Shown one piece after another: positions 1-9,704 of a stretch of DNA of 64,000 nucleotides. The translations under genes were made by a program, and so were the position numbers. Source of the stretch: Dinoroseobacter sp. (GTDB taxonomy: Bacteria; Pseudomonadota; Alphaproteobacteria; Rhodobacterales; Rhodobacteraceae); NCBI GenBank assembly GCA_017643385.1, contig JAEPNN010000004.1, forward strand, positions 1 through 64,000. The letters run 5' to 3'. The notes beneath the pieces were generated by a model. That model was not told where the DNA came from and ran no database searches. It saw only the letters and a program-made list of their open reading frames with translations. Each line of letters begins with the position of its first letter. Position 1 is the stretch's first letter.

Positions 1-140
1 ATAAAGTCCTGACCAACCTTCGCCTTGTCATGGCCAAAAGGAAGAAGATGCTCCGACGGAATCCCAAGCTTCTCACCTATCTCCTGAATAGGCCGCTTAC
101 TCGCCTCACGCGCAATCTCAATATCACTCTTAAATGACAT
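1..140 (-). CDS. fhs: Formate--tetrahydrofolate ligase, N-terminal fragment
   Basis: Only the first 46 codons lie in the window; the rest runs off the left edge. Fhs joins formate to tetrahydrofolate using ATP to give 10-formyl-THF in cytosolic one-carbon metabolism. The visible protein starts [10 protein letters not shown] and continues with [14 protein letters not shown] and FGHDKAKV, which is the highly conserved opening of this family. The ATG at 140-138 is preceded by a GGGA-type ribosome-binding site. The upstream 390 bp hold no gene, so its promoter should lie there. Identification rests on the N-terminus alone but that block is distinctive. Confidence 0.85.
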   Translation of the reverse strand, partial: MSFKSDIEIAREASKRPIQEIGEKLGIPSEHLLPFGHDKAKVGQDF

Positions 141-530
141 GTGTGTATTCCCTGTTTTGCGCGCCCTCCCATCGGTCCGCGCGATCCCCGAACGCATATC
201 GCTCAGCCCAGATCTGTTAAGGGGATTTTACGACATATTGGAGCGAATGAACGGCGCAGGCAGACCCGGTTCGGAGCCTATCGGAAACGCAAGTTTCGGA
301 TTAGTGGATGCAACTGTTTGCGTTGCTCGCAGCGCATGAAGCCTTGTATGAGACGCAAGAACTCTGCAGCAAAAGCAGGTTTTTCATGCTGTCAATATAG
401 CCAGAAATTTGGCTCATGCGCTTCCTGCAAACGTAATTTTCATCGGCGCGCTTGGATTAGAATTGGAGTTGAGACGCCGCTTCAGCGCAAAAAATTGCCG
501 TAGAAATCAACTCCACCAAAACTCTGTTTG
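141..530. other. Intergenic region without a recognised gene
   Basis: This 390 bp gap separates the minus-strand MOSC gene from minus-strand fhs and should carry the fhs promoter. A plus-strand reading frame at 141-503 encodes a basic, cysteine-rich peptide with no recognisable domain, no convincing ribosome-binding site and codon use unlike the neighbours, so I do not call it a gene. I found no riboswitch-like pairing, repeat or tRNA here. Confidence 0.5.
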
Positions 531-1115
531 CTAACTTTCTGCGTTCCAGGCCCGTTGACCGGGGATGTGCAATCTAAGCTTGTCGCCTACTGTGATCGGC
601 CCTTCGCGTTCGACCCATGTTGTTACGCCACGCTTACCCCTTGCCGCTTTCTTGAAAGCCTTACCAAAGCCGGGCGCATCTTCATCGATCACCGGGGCAG
701 GCAGATGGCAGGATTCGTTTTCCATATCGACGACCAAAGTAGCCCCTGAAGGACCCTGAAGCCGCGATGAAGGTGGAATATGCGTAAAATCAGGCAAACC
801 CTTGAGGACAAGCGATGCACCCACCCAAGCCGGGTTCATTTCTGCAATACCCATGCTTTGCGCAATCTCGGCAAGTTCTTCTGCTGACAGGACTGAAAGC
901 TGACGAACATTTCGGATGATCGTTCCACGCGGATATTGGCCGGTGACTCGGCCGCACGACGGGCGGGTTACGCCACCATGTGCCTCGCCAGCGATACCGG
1001 CGAATGTGAGCTCAGCGGCATCGAGCTGCTTTGAGCGCAGGCTGGAACTGCGGTCAGGCACAATCCCGATATAGGTGATTGTGGCATAGTACTCTGTGGG
1101 CACGAGGGCAGGCAT
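531..1115 (-). CDS. MOSC domain-containing protein
   Basis: This 194-residue protein is about the length of a stand-alone MOSC domain. MOSC domains are named after molybdenum-cofactor sulfurase C-termini and bind or transfer sulfur or Mo ligands through a conserved cysteine. The block GEAHGGVTRPSC (43-54), the putative sulfur-carrying Cys136 in NESCHLP, and the closing VGDKLRLHIP turn match the family. It has no signal peptide or membrane span, so it should be cytosolic. The ATG at 1115 is the first in frame. It lies alone, divergent from the dioxygenase at 1266. The true substrate is not known; YiiM/YuaD-type N-hydroxylated base detoxification and Moco handling are both possible. Confidence 0.8.
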   Translation of the reverse strand: MPALVPTEYYATITYIGIVPDRSSSLRSKQLDAAELTFAGIAGEAHGGVTRPSCGRVTGQYPRGTIIRNVRQLSVLSAEELAEIAQSMGIAEMNPAWVGASLVLKGLPDFTHIPPSSRLQGPSGATLVVDMENESCHLPAPVIDEDAPGFGKAFKKAARGKRGVTTWVEREGPITVGDKLRLHIPGQRAWNAES

Positions 1116-1265
1116 AGGCGGTCTCCGATCTGTCCAAACCCTGCCTGTCCATCACAAGATGCGCAATCCTTAACGAGCGTAAATACGACATGATCGAGTG
1201 TCGCGATTTTTACAGACCACGGGGGACGATTCGAAGTCGGCTGTTGAGAATACGGAGATGAAGCC

Positions 1266-2066
1266 ATGCAAGAAATAGACCGGTCAGCCATTCAGACAGC
1301 CTGGCAACGTGACGGGTACGTTTCTCCCATCCAGATAATGAATGAAGAAGATGCGCGCAGTCATCGCCTACGCCTCGAATCTGTCGAAAAAGAGTTTGGC
1401 TCGCTACATTATCGCACCAAAGCGCACACACTACTGACCTCCCCTTGGGAATTGGTCACCCTCCCACGTGTGCTGGATGCGGTTGAGGCCATGATTGGAC
1501 CGGACATCCTTTTGTTCAACGTGACCTATATCATCAAGGAGGCCCATTCCCCTTCACATGTCAGCTGGCATCAGGACCTGACCTATTGGGGTTTGTCGGA
1601 TGATACGCAGGTCTCCATGTGGCTGGCACTTTCACCCGCAACGCCAGAAAGCGGATGTATGCGCATGGTTCCGGGATCGCACAAGCAAGGCGTTTTCGAC
1701 CATGAAACCTCAGACGACGACACGAATGTCTTGCTTCAAAGCCAGACCGTGCAAGGCGTGGCAGAAGAAAGCGCTGTGATGTGCCCGCTCAAGCCCGGCG
1801 AAGCGTCATTTCATCATGGCTGGACCTTGCATGCCTCCATGCCCAATATCAGCGACGATCGGCGGATTGGACTGAACGTGCAATTTATCGCGCCTCATGT
1901 GCGCCAGACCAAACATGATCGCGACAGCGTAATTCTTGTGCGGGGAGAAGACCGATTTGGGCACTACGCCTATGACCGTCCAGCAATGGCCGATCTGGAA
2001 CCTGAAGCTGTCGCCCGTCAGAAAGAACTGGAAATGTTGTATGTTGACACCGCAGGCAAGGCCTGA
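1266..2066 (+). CDS. Phytanoyl-CoA dioxygenase (PhyH) family oxygenase
   Basis: A 266-residue Fe(II)/2-oxoglutarate-dependent dioxygenase of the PhyH family, which hydroxylates small lipophilic or zwitterionic substrates. The facial triad is visible: His102 and Asp104 in SWHQDLTYWG, and a distal histidine in LHASMPN (His189). Arg200 in DDRRIGLNVQF is placed to bind 2-oxoglutarate. The size and spacing fit family members such as ectoine hydroxylase, but no ectoine genes lie nearby, so the substrate cannot be named. The gene stands alone, divergent from the MOSC gene and convergent with ftsH, with which it shares the hairpin at 2086-2112. Confidence 0.85.
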   Translation: MQEIDRSAIQTAWQRDGYVSPIQIMNEEDARSHRLRLESVEKEFGSLHYRTKAHTLLTSPWELVTLPRVLDAVEAMIGPDILLFNVTYIIKEAHSPSHVSWHQDLTYWGLSDDTQVSMWLALSPATPESGCMRMVPGSHKQGVFDHETSDDDTNVLLQSQTVQGVAEESAVMCPLKPGEASFHHGWTLHASMPNISDDRRIGLNVQFIAPHVRQTKHDRDSVILVRGEDRFGHYAYDRPAMADLEPEAVARQKELEMLYVDTAGKA

Positions 2067-2085
2067 GCGGCATTCCAGGAGAGTA

Positions 2086-2112
2086 AAACGCCCCGGAAAA
2101 ACCGAGGCGTTT
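2086..2112. terminator. Bidirectional terminator between PhyH gene and ftsH
   Basis: Inverted repeat AAACGCC (2086-2092) and GGCGTTT (2106-2112), extended by inner CGG/CCG pairing around an A-rich loop. It lies in the 62 bp between two convergent genes. T-rich flanks on both strands suit termination in both directions. Confidence 0.75.
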
Positions 2113-2128
2113 CGTTGATTAATTCCGA

Positions 2129-4051
2129 TTAGGAAGTCGGCTCAGGCTCCATCCCGCCATCAGCGTCTGGTTTGCGCTTTGGCTTGGTTTTCGGGATAGC
2201 CGTGATCGACGGCGCGTTGCCCGCAGGTGGCGTGTCGTCTTCGTCGTCACCACGATTGAGCGGCTCACCCGCCATGACCTTCTGTATTTCAGACCCAGTG
2301 AGGGTTTCGTATTCTAGAAGACCTTGGGCTAGGTTTTCCCACTCTTCCCGCTTCTCGATCAGAATGCGTTTGGCGGTCTCGTAACCCTCATCGATCAGTT
2401 CTTTGACCTTCTGATCAATAATCTTCTGAGTTTCCGGACTGTGGTTGGTCCCACCGCCAAAATTGCCCAGATATGACTGCTGCTCGTTCGCATAGTCGAC
2501 ATGGCCCAGTTCTTCAGCAAAACCAAACTGGGTCACCATAGCACGCGCAATCTTCGAGACCTGCTGGATGTCTGAGGTCGCACCAGAGGTAACGTTCTCA
2601 GGCCCAAACTTTAGCTCTTCAGCCACTTTGCCGCCCATCGCCATCGCGATTTTTGACGTATATTTCGTGCGCGTCACCGATAGCTGATCGCGTTCCGGCA
2701 AGCTCATCACCAGACCCAACGCGCGGCCACGTGGAATGATCGTCGCTTTGTGGATCGGATCATGCTGCGGCACGTTCAAGCCGACCACGGCGTGTCCGGC
2801 CTCGTGATAGGCCGTCAACGCCTTTTCATCCTCGGTCATGACCATGGAGCGGCGTTCACTGCCCATCATGACCTTGTCCTTAGCGCGCTCGAAATCATCC
2901 ATCGTTACAAAACGACGTCCAATGCGGGCGGCCATCAAGGCGGATTCATTCACAAGGTTTGCCAGATCGGCACCCGAGAAGCCGGGCGTCCCGCGCGCAA
3001 TGATGCGCAGGTCCACATCCGGGCCAAGCGGTACCTTGCGGGCGTGGACGCCAAGGATCTTCTCACGACCTTTGATATCGGGGTTGGGCACCTGCACCTG
3101 ACGGTCAAAGCGGCCCGGGCGCAAGAGCGCAGGATCGAGCACGTCAGGACGGTTGGTCGCCGCCACGATGATGATACCTTCGTTGGCTTCAAAACCGTCC
3201 ATCTCCACCAGAAGCTGGTTGAGCGTCTGTTCGCGTTCGTCATTGCCGCCGCCATAGCCCGCACCACGCGAGCGACCTACTGCGTCAATCTCGTCGATGA
3301 AAACGATACAAGGCGCATTTTTCTTGGCTTGTTCAAACATGTCGCGAACGCGAGATGCACCGACACCAACGAACATCTCGACAAAATCGGAACCCGAGAT
3401 CGTGAAGAACGGGACGCCCGCTTCACCCGCGATTGCGCGTGCGAGCAGTGTTTTACCAGTTCCCGGAGGGCCCACCAACAAAGCCCCTTTAGGGATTTTG
3501 CCACCAAGGCGCGAAAATTTCTGCGGGTTGCGCAGGAATTCCACGATCTCTTCAAGCTCGTCCTTGGCTTCGTCGATACCCGCGACTTCGTCAAAGGTCA
3601 CGCGACCATGCTTTTCGGTCAGCAGTTTGGCTTTCGATTTTCCGAAGCCCATCGCCCCGCCACGACCCCCGCCCTGCATGCGGTTCATGAAGAAAATCCA
3701 TATGCCGATCAGGATCAGGAACGGAAGCAAAGTTCCAATATACGCAAGAATGCCAGATTGGTCCTGCGCACGCGCTTCGAACGGGACGTTATATTCAAGC
3801 AGCGTGTCAGCCACATCGACGCCTTCCGGGCGGATCGTGGTATATTGCTGGCCTTGCTGCGTCCGGATCAGAACCCGTTCGCCGTCCAGCACGACACTAT
3901 CAACATCTCCGCCTTCAACACGGCTGATGAAGTCCGAATACGTAATTGAACTCGACTGCGAGGTCGTCTGGCCACCGCTGAAGAGGTTGAACAGCGCCAG
4001 GATCAGCAGAAACAGGACGACCCAGAACGCGACATTTCTCATATTGCCCAA
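2129..4051 (-). CDS. ftsH: ATP-dependent zinc metalloprotease FtsH
   Basis: FtsH is the hexameric inner-membrane AAA+ protease that degrades misfolded membrane proteins and regulators. Numbered from the longest frame, two N-terminal membrane spans (about 9-29 and 104-125) flank a periplasmic domain. Walker A GPPGTGKT (197-204), Walker B FIDEID, the second region of homology and the zinc site HEAGH (419-423) follow. The C-terminus is hydrophilic. Three starts compete: GTG 4060, TTG 4051 and ATG 4042. I chose the TTG because AGGGAG sits 7 nt upstream and the resulting MGN-RN N-terminus is typical of rhodobacterial FtsH; at the GTG that ribosome-binding site would abut the start. It follows tilS in the same direction. 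Confidence 0.97.
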   Translation of the reverse strand: MGNMRNVAFWVVLFLLILALFNLFSGGQTTSQSSSITYSDFISRVEGGDVDSVVLDGERVLIRTQQGQQYTTIRPEGVDVADTLLEYNVPFEARAQDQSGILAYIGTLLPFLILIGIWIFFMNRMQGGGRGGAMGFGKSKAKLLTEKHGRVTFDEVAGIDEAKDELEEIVEFLRNPQKFSRLGGKIPKGALLVGPPGTGKTLLARAIAGEAGVPFFTISGSDFVEMFVGVGASRVRDMFEQAKKNAPCIVFIDEIDAVGRSRGAGYGGGNDEREQTLNQLLVEMDGFEANEGIIIVAATNRPDVLDPALLRPGRFDRQVQVPNPDIKGREKILGVHARKVPLGPDVDLRIIARGTPGFSGADLANLVNESALMAARIGRRFVTMDDFERAKDKVMMGSERRSMVMTEDEKALTAYHEAGHAVVGLNVPQHDPIHKATIIPRGRALGLVMSLPERDQLSVTRTKYTSKIAMAMGGKVAEELKFGPENVTSGATSDIQQVSKIARAMVTQFGFAEELGHVDYANEQQSYLGNFGGGTNHSPETQKIIDQKVKELIDEGYETAKRILIEKREEWENLAQGLLEYETLTGSEIQKVMAGEPLNRGDDEDDTPPAGNAPSITAIPKTKPKRKPDADGGMEPEPTS

Positions 4052-4157
4052 AGGAGGCACTCCCTAAAACGAGGTGATAGCCGCTGGTGAGGACCCTGCG
4101 GCGACATACATAAGATAGACACGTGGGCGCTTAGTTCAACGCGTTATTAGAGATGGA

Positions 4158-5498
4158 TTAAGAAGTTGTGCCAAACATAGGCGGATTGGCGCGATGTTCT
4201 TCCACATATCTAACACCGTAGCCTAGCCGGAAACAGCCTATGAGCGTCGCGCCGTCGAAAATCGCAGGTGTCACCCTCAACGCTTTGCGAGGAATTTCTT
4301 TCGGCAAATCGTCGATCTGGACCAGTCCCTCTTCAGACACGGCGCGAACCTCGAAGGACCCGATATTTTGGCCGGAGCAACGAAACCGTTTATCCCAAAT
4401 CTCTGAAGGACTGGTTTGGGCGACAAGCGATTTGACCGCATTGAACTCACGTATTACCCAAATAATGTCGCGCCGCACCAAAACGTGACCGCCATGCAGC
4501 ACACCATCACCACCGCTCAAGACGCGATCCAACAGCGCTTCAAGGGCATTTTCGCGGGGCCGATAGGGGTTTGAGGCTACAGACTGCAACGCACGCGCGA
4601 GCAGTCGAAGTTGCGTGTCTCGCTCCAACACTTCAAACCCCGTGCGGTCAAACTGAACCTCGTAGCGCGTGCTCAAAATGCAATCCGACATTGACTGTGC
4701 ACGCGCTTCAAGGGCTACCCGCGTACGAGACATTCGCCCAGCGGTGCGCGCCAGCGTCTCAGAAGACAGGCCAAGATCAGAAAGATGGTCCAGCAGCTTG
4801 CGCGCCTTGACCCGATCGTAAGATGTATCCTCATTGGTCGGGTCATCAACGAAAGGCACATGCAGCACGCGGTTGTAATGTCGCAACTCGGCCCGAGTGG
4901 TCGTCAGCAGTGGGCGCAAAACCGTCCAACACCCATGCCGGGTCGGTAGTTTTGGCGGCATATTTTCTACTTCGAGAGACGGAACGCTTATTTCGGGAGG
5001 ATGGATCATCTGGGACGCCATCATCCCGGACAACCCCTCCACCCCTGATCCGCGGGCCAGACGCATTAGAAATGTCTCGGCCTGATCGTCCTGCGTGTGG
5101 GCAAAAAGGATATGGGCCACCCCACCCCGCCATTGGTTCAGCAAGCTGTGCCGGGCCTGGCGCGCGGCGGCCTGTAGATTGCCGGTTCCGTCCCATCCGA
5201 GCCATTTTAGCGTGCTGTGCGGCAGGTCCATTTGGGCACAGGCCTGCGCCACCAACGCTGCCTCGCCCGCACTCTCTGCACGCAGGCCGTGATCGACAGT
5301 CGCCACCCAAAGCTTTACGCCCATCACCCGTGCCCAAAGGGCGGCCAGATGCAACATCGCCATGGAATCGCCGCCGCCCGAGACGGCCAGTCCAATGTCA
5401 CTGGGAAAGTTTGGACCGATGAGCGCGCCCATCTCCTCGGCGAAGCGCCGTGGCAGATCGACCCCGCCCTCAGGGGCAGGCAAGATCGAGCCTCGCAT
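4158..5498 (-). CDS. tilS: tRNA(Ile)-lysidine synthetase
   Basis: TilS modifies C34 of the CAU-anticodon tRNA-Ile to lysidine with ATP and lysine, changing both charging and codon reading from Met to Ile. The PP-loop motif SGGGDS is near residues 40-45 from the chosen start, followed by the family blocks VDHGLRAES and DDQAETFLMRLARGSG. The C-terminal half is less conserved, as usual. The N-terminus overlaps the end of cpoB in another frame. ATGs at 5507 and 5498 are both possible and neither has a good ribosome-binding site, so translation may be coupled to cpoB. The position between cpoB and ftsH is the standard order in these bacteria. Confidence 0.93.
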   Translation of the reverse strand: MRGSILPAPEGGVDLPRRFAEEMGALIGPNFPSDIGLAVSGGGDSMAMLHLAALWARVMGVKLWVATVDHGLRAESAGEAALVAQACAQMDLPHSTLKWLGWDGTGNLQAAARQARHSLLNQWRGGVAHILFAHTQDDQAETFLMRLARGSGVEGLSGMMASQMIHPPEISVPSLEVENMPPKLPTRHGCWTVLRPLLTTTRAELRHYNRVLHVPFVDDPTNEDTSYDRVKARKLLDHLSDLGLSSETLARTAGRMSRTRVALEARAQSMSDCILSTRYEVQFDRTGFEVLERDTQLRLLARALQSVASNPYRPRENALEALLDRVLSGGDGVLHGGHVLVRRDIIWVIREFNAVKSLVAQTSPSEIWDKRFRCSGQNIGSFEVRAVSEEGLVQIDDLPKEIPRKALRVTPAIFDGATLIGCFRLGYGVRYVEEHRANPPMFGTTS

Positions 5499-6282
5499 TT
5501 TCAGCATCCGTTGCCGCAGATGTAGCTGGGAAGCGCACTTCAACCTCGTTCAGGGTCAGACAGGCCTCATCGCGCTGGCCCAACCGTTCAAGCGCAACAC
5601 CCAATTGATAAAGTGCATCCGGCGAACGCTGCCCATTGGGATCACCCGAGAAGCTATCGAGATACGCGCGCGCCGCGTTTGACCAATTGCCTTGGCGGCC
5701 CTCGGCTTGGCCGCGCAAATAATGGGCTTCGGCAGACAATGCGCCGCCGGGATAGGTTTGCGTGTAGTCAAAGAAGGCTGCCGATGCATCGGCAAGCCGC
5801 CCTTCATCCATCAGATCACGCGCACGGTCGAAATCGCTCTGCTCGCCCACAGCAAGTTGCGGTCCGGTATCCGTGGCAACGGGATTGACCGGTGCCAATG
5901 GCGAGGTTCCCCCACCAAGTGTGGTGTTTTCGGAAAGCTGACTGAGGTCGCCCCCTTCAAGTTCGACCAGCCGAAACTCAAGATCACCAATCCGGTTCGT
6001 TCCGTCTACAACCACACGGTCAACACGCAGTTGAAGCTCTTCGGTTTGCGCGGTCAGCCGTGCGAGCTCTGACTCGATCGAGGTCACGCGTGATAGAATG
6101 TCAGTTGGCAGATTAAGCGCGCGCGGACTTCCAGTTGTCGAAAGCTCACGCTTGAGCCCTTGGATGTCTGCGTAAAGCACAGACAGCTCTTGACGGATAT
6201 CGGCGAGGGTTTGGGCCCGGTCCTGCGCGCCTGAAGGCAGAGCCAGCCCACAACCCAAAACGATCGCTGCGAAAAACCGCAT
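5470..6282 (-). CDS. cpoB: Tol-Pal system periplasmic protein CpoB (YbgF)
   Basis: CpoB couples Tol-Pal outer-membrane constriction to septal peptidoglycan synthesis. From the ATG at 6282 the protein starts MRFFAAIVLGCGLALPSG, a clear signal peptide ending near residue 20. A predicted coiled coil of about 90 residues follows, matching the YbgF trimerisation region, and then a C-terminal set of TPR-like helices (from about FDRARDLMDEGRLADA to the end). The frame is open further upstream, but that part would lie inside pal and lacks a signal sequence. The start sits 5 bp after the pal stop, so the two are cotranscribed and probably coupled. Confidence 0.92.
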   Translation of the reverse strand: MRFFAAIVLGCGLALPSGAQDRAQTLADIRQELSVLYADIQGLKRELSTTGSPRALNLPTDILSRVTSIESELARLTAQTEELQLRVDRVVVDGTNRIGDLEFRLVELEGGDLSQLSENTTLGGGTSPLAPVNPVATDTGPQLAVGEQSDFDRARDLMDEGRLADASAAFFDYTQTYPGGALSAEAHYLRGQAEGRQGNWSNAARAYLDSFSGDPNGQRSPDALYQLGVALERLGQRDEACLTLNEVEVRFPATSAATDAENARLDLACP

Positions 6283-6287
6283 CGCGC

Positions 6288-6776
6288 TCACAGCCCCGCA
6301 GCCCCTTGCAGCACGGTGACCGCCCGGCGATTTTGGGAATAGCAGGCTTCGTCGGAACACACTTCAATCGGGCGTTCCTTACCGAAAGTGACAGTTCGCA
6401 AACGCGCAGAGGCAACACCACGACTTACAAGATAGTCTCTTGCGGCGTTGGCGCGGCGAGCACCAAGGGCGAGATTGTATTCGCGTGTCCCCTGTTCGTC
6501 GGCATGCCCTTCAACGATGGCTGTGAAGTCAGCGTTCTGGGTCATCCATTCTGCTTGCGCCGCAAGGATAGTTTGCGCCTGAGGTGTCAGGGTATGCTGA
6601 TCAACCTCGAACAGAACGCGATCTCCGACGCTGGTTTGGAAAAACCCGGACGAGGCCGGATCACCGGCAGCGTCGCCAGCCCCCAAGGGAGAGGCATTGA
6701 ACCCTCCGGTTTGGGCGCATGCGCCCAAAAACAGCACGCCCAGTGCGGCCAGTGTTAGTCGAATGCGGGACATCAT
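6288..6776 (-). CDS. pal: Peptidoglycan-associated lipoprotein Pal
   Basis: Pal is the outer-membrane lipoprotein that binds peptidoglycan and is relocated by TolB and TolA during division. A lipobox LGAC places the lipidated cysteine at residue 20. The C-terminal OmpA-like domain contains GHADEQGTREYN (90-101), which holds the diaminopimelate-binding residues, and NRRAVTV near the end. At 162 residues it is normal length. A second ATG three bases downstream is equally possible. It lies 120 bp downstream of tolB, a gap long enough for a separate promoter. Confidence 0.96.
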   Translation of the reverse strand: MMSRIRLTLAALGVLFLGACAQTGGFNASPLGAGDAAGDPASSGFFQTSVGDRVLFEVDQHTLTPQAQTILAAQAEWMTQNADFTAIVEGHADEQGTREYNLALGARRANAARDYLVSRGVASARLRTVTFGKERPIEVCSDEACYSQNRRAVTVLQGAAGL

Positions 6777-6896
6777 GGGATACCTCTTCCTGCCTTCGCC
6801 CGTTCATTCCACGCCGGGCTTACTGCTTGCCTAGCACGACCTTACCACGAAGTCGCATCGGCGAAAATGGTCCAACAGCGGGGAAATCCGCCGACC

Positions 6897-8237
6897 TTAT
6901 GGCAGCAGTGGTGACCACGCTGGATCAGATCCCCCGCCCGGTGTCGGCACACGTCGCAAGTTTCTGCCGGAAATATCAACTGAATACAGTGAAGCTTCGC
7001 CAGACGCCCCTGCAGTTTCACGGGTAAACATGATCACGCGTCCGTTTGGCGACCAGCTTGGGCCCTCGTCAAGGAATGAGGAGGTCAACAAGCGTTCTTC
7101 GGTCCCATCGACGCGCATGACACCGATGTGGAAGCGCCCCTGATTCTGCTTGGTAAACGCAATCAGATCCCCACGCGGGGACCATACGGGTGTCCCATAC
7201 CGCCCTTCACCGCGGCTGATGCGCTGCGCGGAACCTCCATTGGCGCTCATGATATAAAGCTGCTGCGTGCCTGAACGATCGCTTTCAAAGACAATACGGT
7301 TGCCGTCGGGCGAGAAGCTTGGCGCAGTCTCTATGGCTGGTGTGTTGGTCAGCCGAACCGGGGTCCCGCCCCCCACAGGGCGCCGGAAGATGTCGGTATT
7401 GCCGCCTGTTGACGAAGAATAGACCACCGTGCGCCCATCCGGACCAAACCTTGGCGCAAACGTCATCTCGTTTTCGCCTGCGCCCAGCGCAGTTTGCGTC
7501 ACCCGCCCCACATCCAGCACATACACTTGGGGGAAACCCGTCGCATAGGACGTATAGAGGACGCGATCGCCATTGGGCGAAAACCGCGGGGCCAAAACGA
7601 TAGCCGATCCGTCGGTCAGATATTGAACGTTGGCCCCATCGTAATCCATAATCGACAAGCGCTTCACTCGCGCGTTCTTTGGTCCGCTTTCGGACACGAA
7701 CACCACGCGGCTGTCGAAGTACCCGCTCTCTCCGGTGATCCTCGAATAAACAGCATCAGCCACCTTGTGGCCCATCCGCCGCCACGACGACTGTGTTGCC
7801 GCAAATTGCAGACCTTGCCCAAGAGGCGCTTCCGAGAACACATCAAAAAGACGAAACTTCACGACCAGCTTGCCATCGGACGCCACAGACACAGAGCCCG
7901 TGACCAGGGCCTGCGCGTTGATGGTTTTCCAGTCTGAATATTGAACTGGTGAATTGAAACTGCTGATCTGGCCAATAAACGCGTTAGAGGGAATGGCCCG
8001 GAACAACCCAGAGCCAACCAGATCGTTACGCACCACTTCGGCGATATCTCGCGCAAAGCGCGCGGCGGCTGGCGTTTCCGCGATAAAATCCGGCACAGCG
8101 ACGGGCATCGGCTCAATCACCCCTTCGGTAATCTCGATCCGAAGCGGCCCAGGGGATTGCGCGTTTGCAGGGGCACTTAGTCCCAACGCGACGAAGCCAA
8201 TAGCCAGAAGTCGGATCACGGGAAACAAACGGGTCAT
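6897..8237 (-). CDS. tolB: Tol-Pal system beta-propeller protein TolB
   Basis: TolB is the periplasmic partner of Pal and TolA. A signal peptide covers residues 1-26 (cleavage after PANA). The N-terminal strand that forms the TolA box follows, then a D2 domain and a six-bladed propeller. The blades show as PD40-type repeats such as [47 protein letters not shown] and [11 protein letters not shown]. The length (446) is typical. Its ATG overlaps the tolA stop as ATGA, so translation is coupled to tolA. Confidence 0.96.
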   Translation of the reverse strand: MTRLFPVIRLLAIGFVALGLSAPANAQSPGPLRIEITEGVIEPMPVAVPDFIAETPAAARFARDIAEVVRNDLVGSGLFRAIPSNAFIGQISSFNSPVQYSDWKTINAQALVTGSVSVASDGKLVVKFRLFDVFSEAPLGQGLQFAATQSSWRRMGHKVADAVYSRITGESGYFDSRVVFVSESGPKNARVKRLSIMDYDGANVQYLTDGSAIVLAPRFSPNGDRVLYTSYATGFPQVYVLDVGRVTQTALGAGENEMTFAPRFGPDGRTVVYSSSTGGNTDIFRRPVGGGTPVRLTNTPAIETAPSFSPDGNRIVFESDRSGTQQLYIMSANGGSAQRISRGEGRYGTPVWSPRGDLIAFTKQNQGRFHIGVMRVDGTEERLLTSSFLDEGPSWSPNGRVIMFTRETAGASGEASLYSVDISGRNLRRVPTPGGGSDPAWSPLLP

Positions 8238-9199
8238 CGGATTCGCATCCTCTCGGGGTTGAACGTCATTTCAATCTCTTGCCAGTGGGCATATTTTTCT
8301 TCGGGCAGTCCATAGCCTTGCAAGCCGCAGCGGATAATGGCGCGGCGCGCCGCTTCGAAAGCTTGATTGACAGCAGCATCAGATCCGCCTTCTGAACCAA
8401 CAAGGCGGATTGAGGACTGTATCGGTTTGGCATCGCGTCCCATTTCAACAGCAACAACCACAACCGTGCGGGTGGCCTCGGAACTCAAAGAGCCCACATT
8501 CCAGCACCGCTGAACCGAAACCCGCAGCGCGTCTTCTTCGCCTCTGGTCAAAGGCGGCCCAACTGGCTGTGGTGCGGGTCGTGTGGCTTCTTCGACTGCT
8601 TGATTGATCGCAGTGGACAATGGATCTGGCGTTTCTTCGGGATCGGGGCGCGCTCGCGTAGGTCGTGAAACTGGGCGAGCCGAGGTAGTGGGCGCCAATT
8701 TTGGTCCTTCCGGCACGATTTCGGTCGCAGCCTCCTCTGGCGCCTCGGCTTCCTTTGGATCTTCCGGCGTCACGCTTTCGGCCTCGGGATTGGGACGCGT
8801 TGCTTCCTGGGGAACATCGGCGGGGCGCGTGTCTTCTGGCGGCGCAGGCGCGGGCGTGGGGGCGATGCGCGGCGCCGGAGAGGGCGGGGGTGGGGGTGGC
8901 ATCGGCACCGCATCAGGAATCTCGGGTGCATCCAGAACGGCCAACTCCGGAGGCGGTTCCGGCAAATCAGGTTCGGGTAGGTCAAGCAACACTGGCGGGG
9001 GTGTCGGGCTCAGCGGCGTTACATCCGTCAGTACGTCAGGCTTAATGGCTGCAAATGCGTCCAGTTCGGCCGCTGTGATCAGCGTCACCTCAGTTACATC
9101 AGGGGGCGGCGACTCTGGGGTAGAAAAAATCCCGCCAATCATCGCAGCAATAATGAGAGCCCCATGCCCCACCGACGAGATATAGAGACCTGTTTGCAC
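8234..9199 (-). CDS. tolA: Tol-Pal system protein TolA
   Basis: TolA spans the periplasm and transmits proton-motive energy from TolQR to TolB-Pal. I start it at GTG 9199, 10 bp after the tolR stop, with AGGG upstream; this gives an N-terminus [19 protein letters not shown] that places the single membrane helix at residues 5-25. The open frame continues to 9295 but that part overlaps tolR. The middle region (about 50-210) is very rich in proline, glutamate and alanine rather than the Lys/Ala helix of E. coli TolA. The C-terminal domain (from about [18 protein letters not shown]) is the conserved TolA/TonB-like fold. Confidence 0.92.
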   Translation of the reverse strand: MQTGLYISSVGHGALIIAAMIGGIFSTPESPPPDVTEVTLITAAELDAFAAIKPDVLTDVTPLSPTPPPVLLDLPEPDLPEPPPELAVLDAPEIPDAVPMPPPPPPSPAPRIAPTPAPAPPEDTRPADVPQEATRPNPEAESVTPEDPKEAEAPEEAATEIVPEGPKLAPTTSARPVSRPTRARPDPEETPDPLSTAINQAVEEATRPAPQPVGPPLTRGEEDALRVSVQRCWNVGSLSSEATRTVVVVAVEMGRDAKPIQSSIRLVGSEGGSDAAVNQAFEAARRAIIRCGLQGYGLPEEKYAHWQEIEMTFNPERMRIR

Positions 9200-9209
9200 A
9201 ACGGCAGCC

Positions 9210-9701
9210 CTAGTTGCCTGTATCCGCCAGCGTACCGTCGAGACGCGGACCGCCAGTATCTGTGACCAGACCGATGTTTCGGAACCCGCCCGCATTCAGT
9301 GCGCCCATGACCTGCATCACACTCTCATAGGGAATTTCCCCATCTGCCCGCAGAAAAATCCGGTCGCTGTTGCGTTCTGCGGCAACTGCCTGAAGCTGAG
9401 GGATCAAGCCAGTCGGGTCCACCTCGGTGGTTTGGATCAGAATGCGTGCATCCGCTGTCAGCGTAACTGTCAACGGTTCTTCCTCGGTCTCGGGCAAGGC
9501 CTCGGCAGCGGTTTCGGGCAATTCCACCGGAACGCCGACCGTCAGAAGCGGAGCCGCGACCATGAAAATGATCAAAAGGACAAGCATGACGTCCACGAAG
9601 GGTGTGACGTTTATCTCAGACATAGGACGCGCGCGCTTAGAACGACGCTTGCGCCGTTTGCCGCCGCCGCTGTTATCAGAAGATGTGACTGAAGCGCCCA
9701 T
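9210..9701 (-). CDS. tolR: Tol-Pal system protein TolR (ExbD family)
   Basis: TolR is the ExbD-type subunit of the proton channel with TolQ. A basic N-terminal tail (KRRKRRSKRARP) is followed by INVTPFVDVMLVLLIIFMVA, with the proton-binding aspartate at about residue 37 of the single membrane helix. The periplasmic ExbD/TolR domain completes the 163 residues, ending with GFRNIGLVTD. The ATG is 3 bp from the tolQ stop. Confidence 0.95.
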   Translation of the reverse strand: MGASVTSSDNSGGGKRRKRRSKRARPMSEINVTPFVDVMLVLLIIFMVAAPLLTVGVPVELPETAAEALPETEEEPLTVTLTADARILIQTTEVDPTGLIPQLQAVAAERNSDRIFLRADGEIPYESVMQVMGALNAGGFRNIGLVTDTGGPRLDGTLADTGN

Positions 9702-9704
9702 GGG

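Noticed and set aside
141-503. Cysteine-rich 120-residue plus-strand reading frame
   Set aside because: No recognisable domain, no good ribosome-binding site, unusual composition and location in the fhs promoter region. Treated as noncoding.
8604-9185. Gly/Ser-rich 193-residue open frame opposite tolA
   Set aside because: It is antisense to the proline- and alanine-rich part of tolA, and its composition simply mirrors that.
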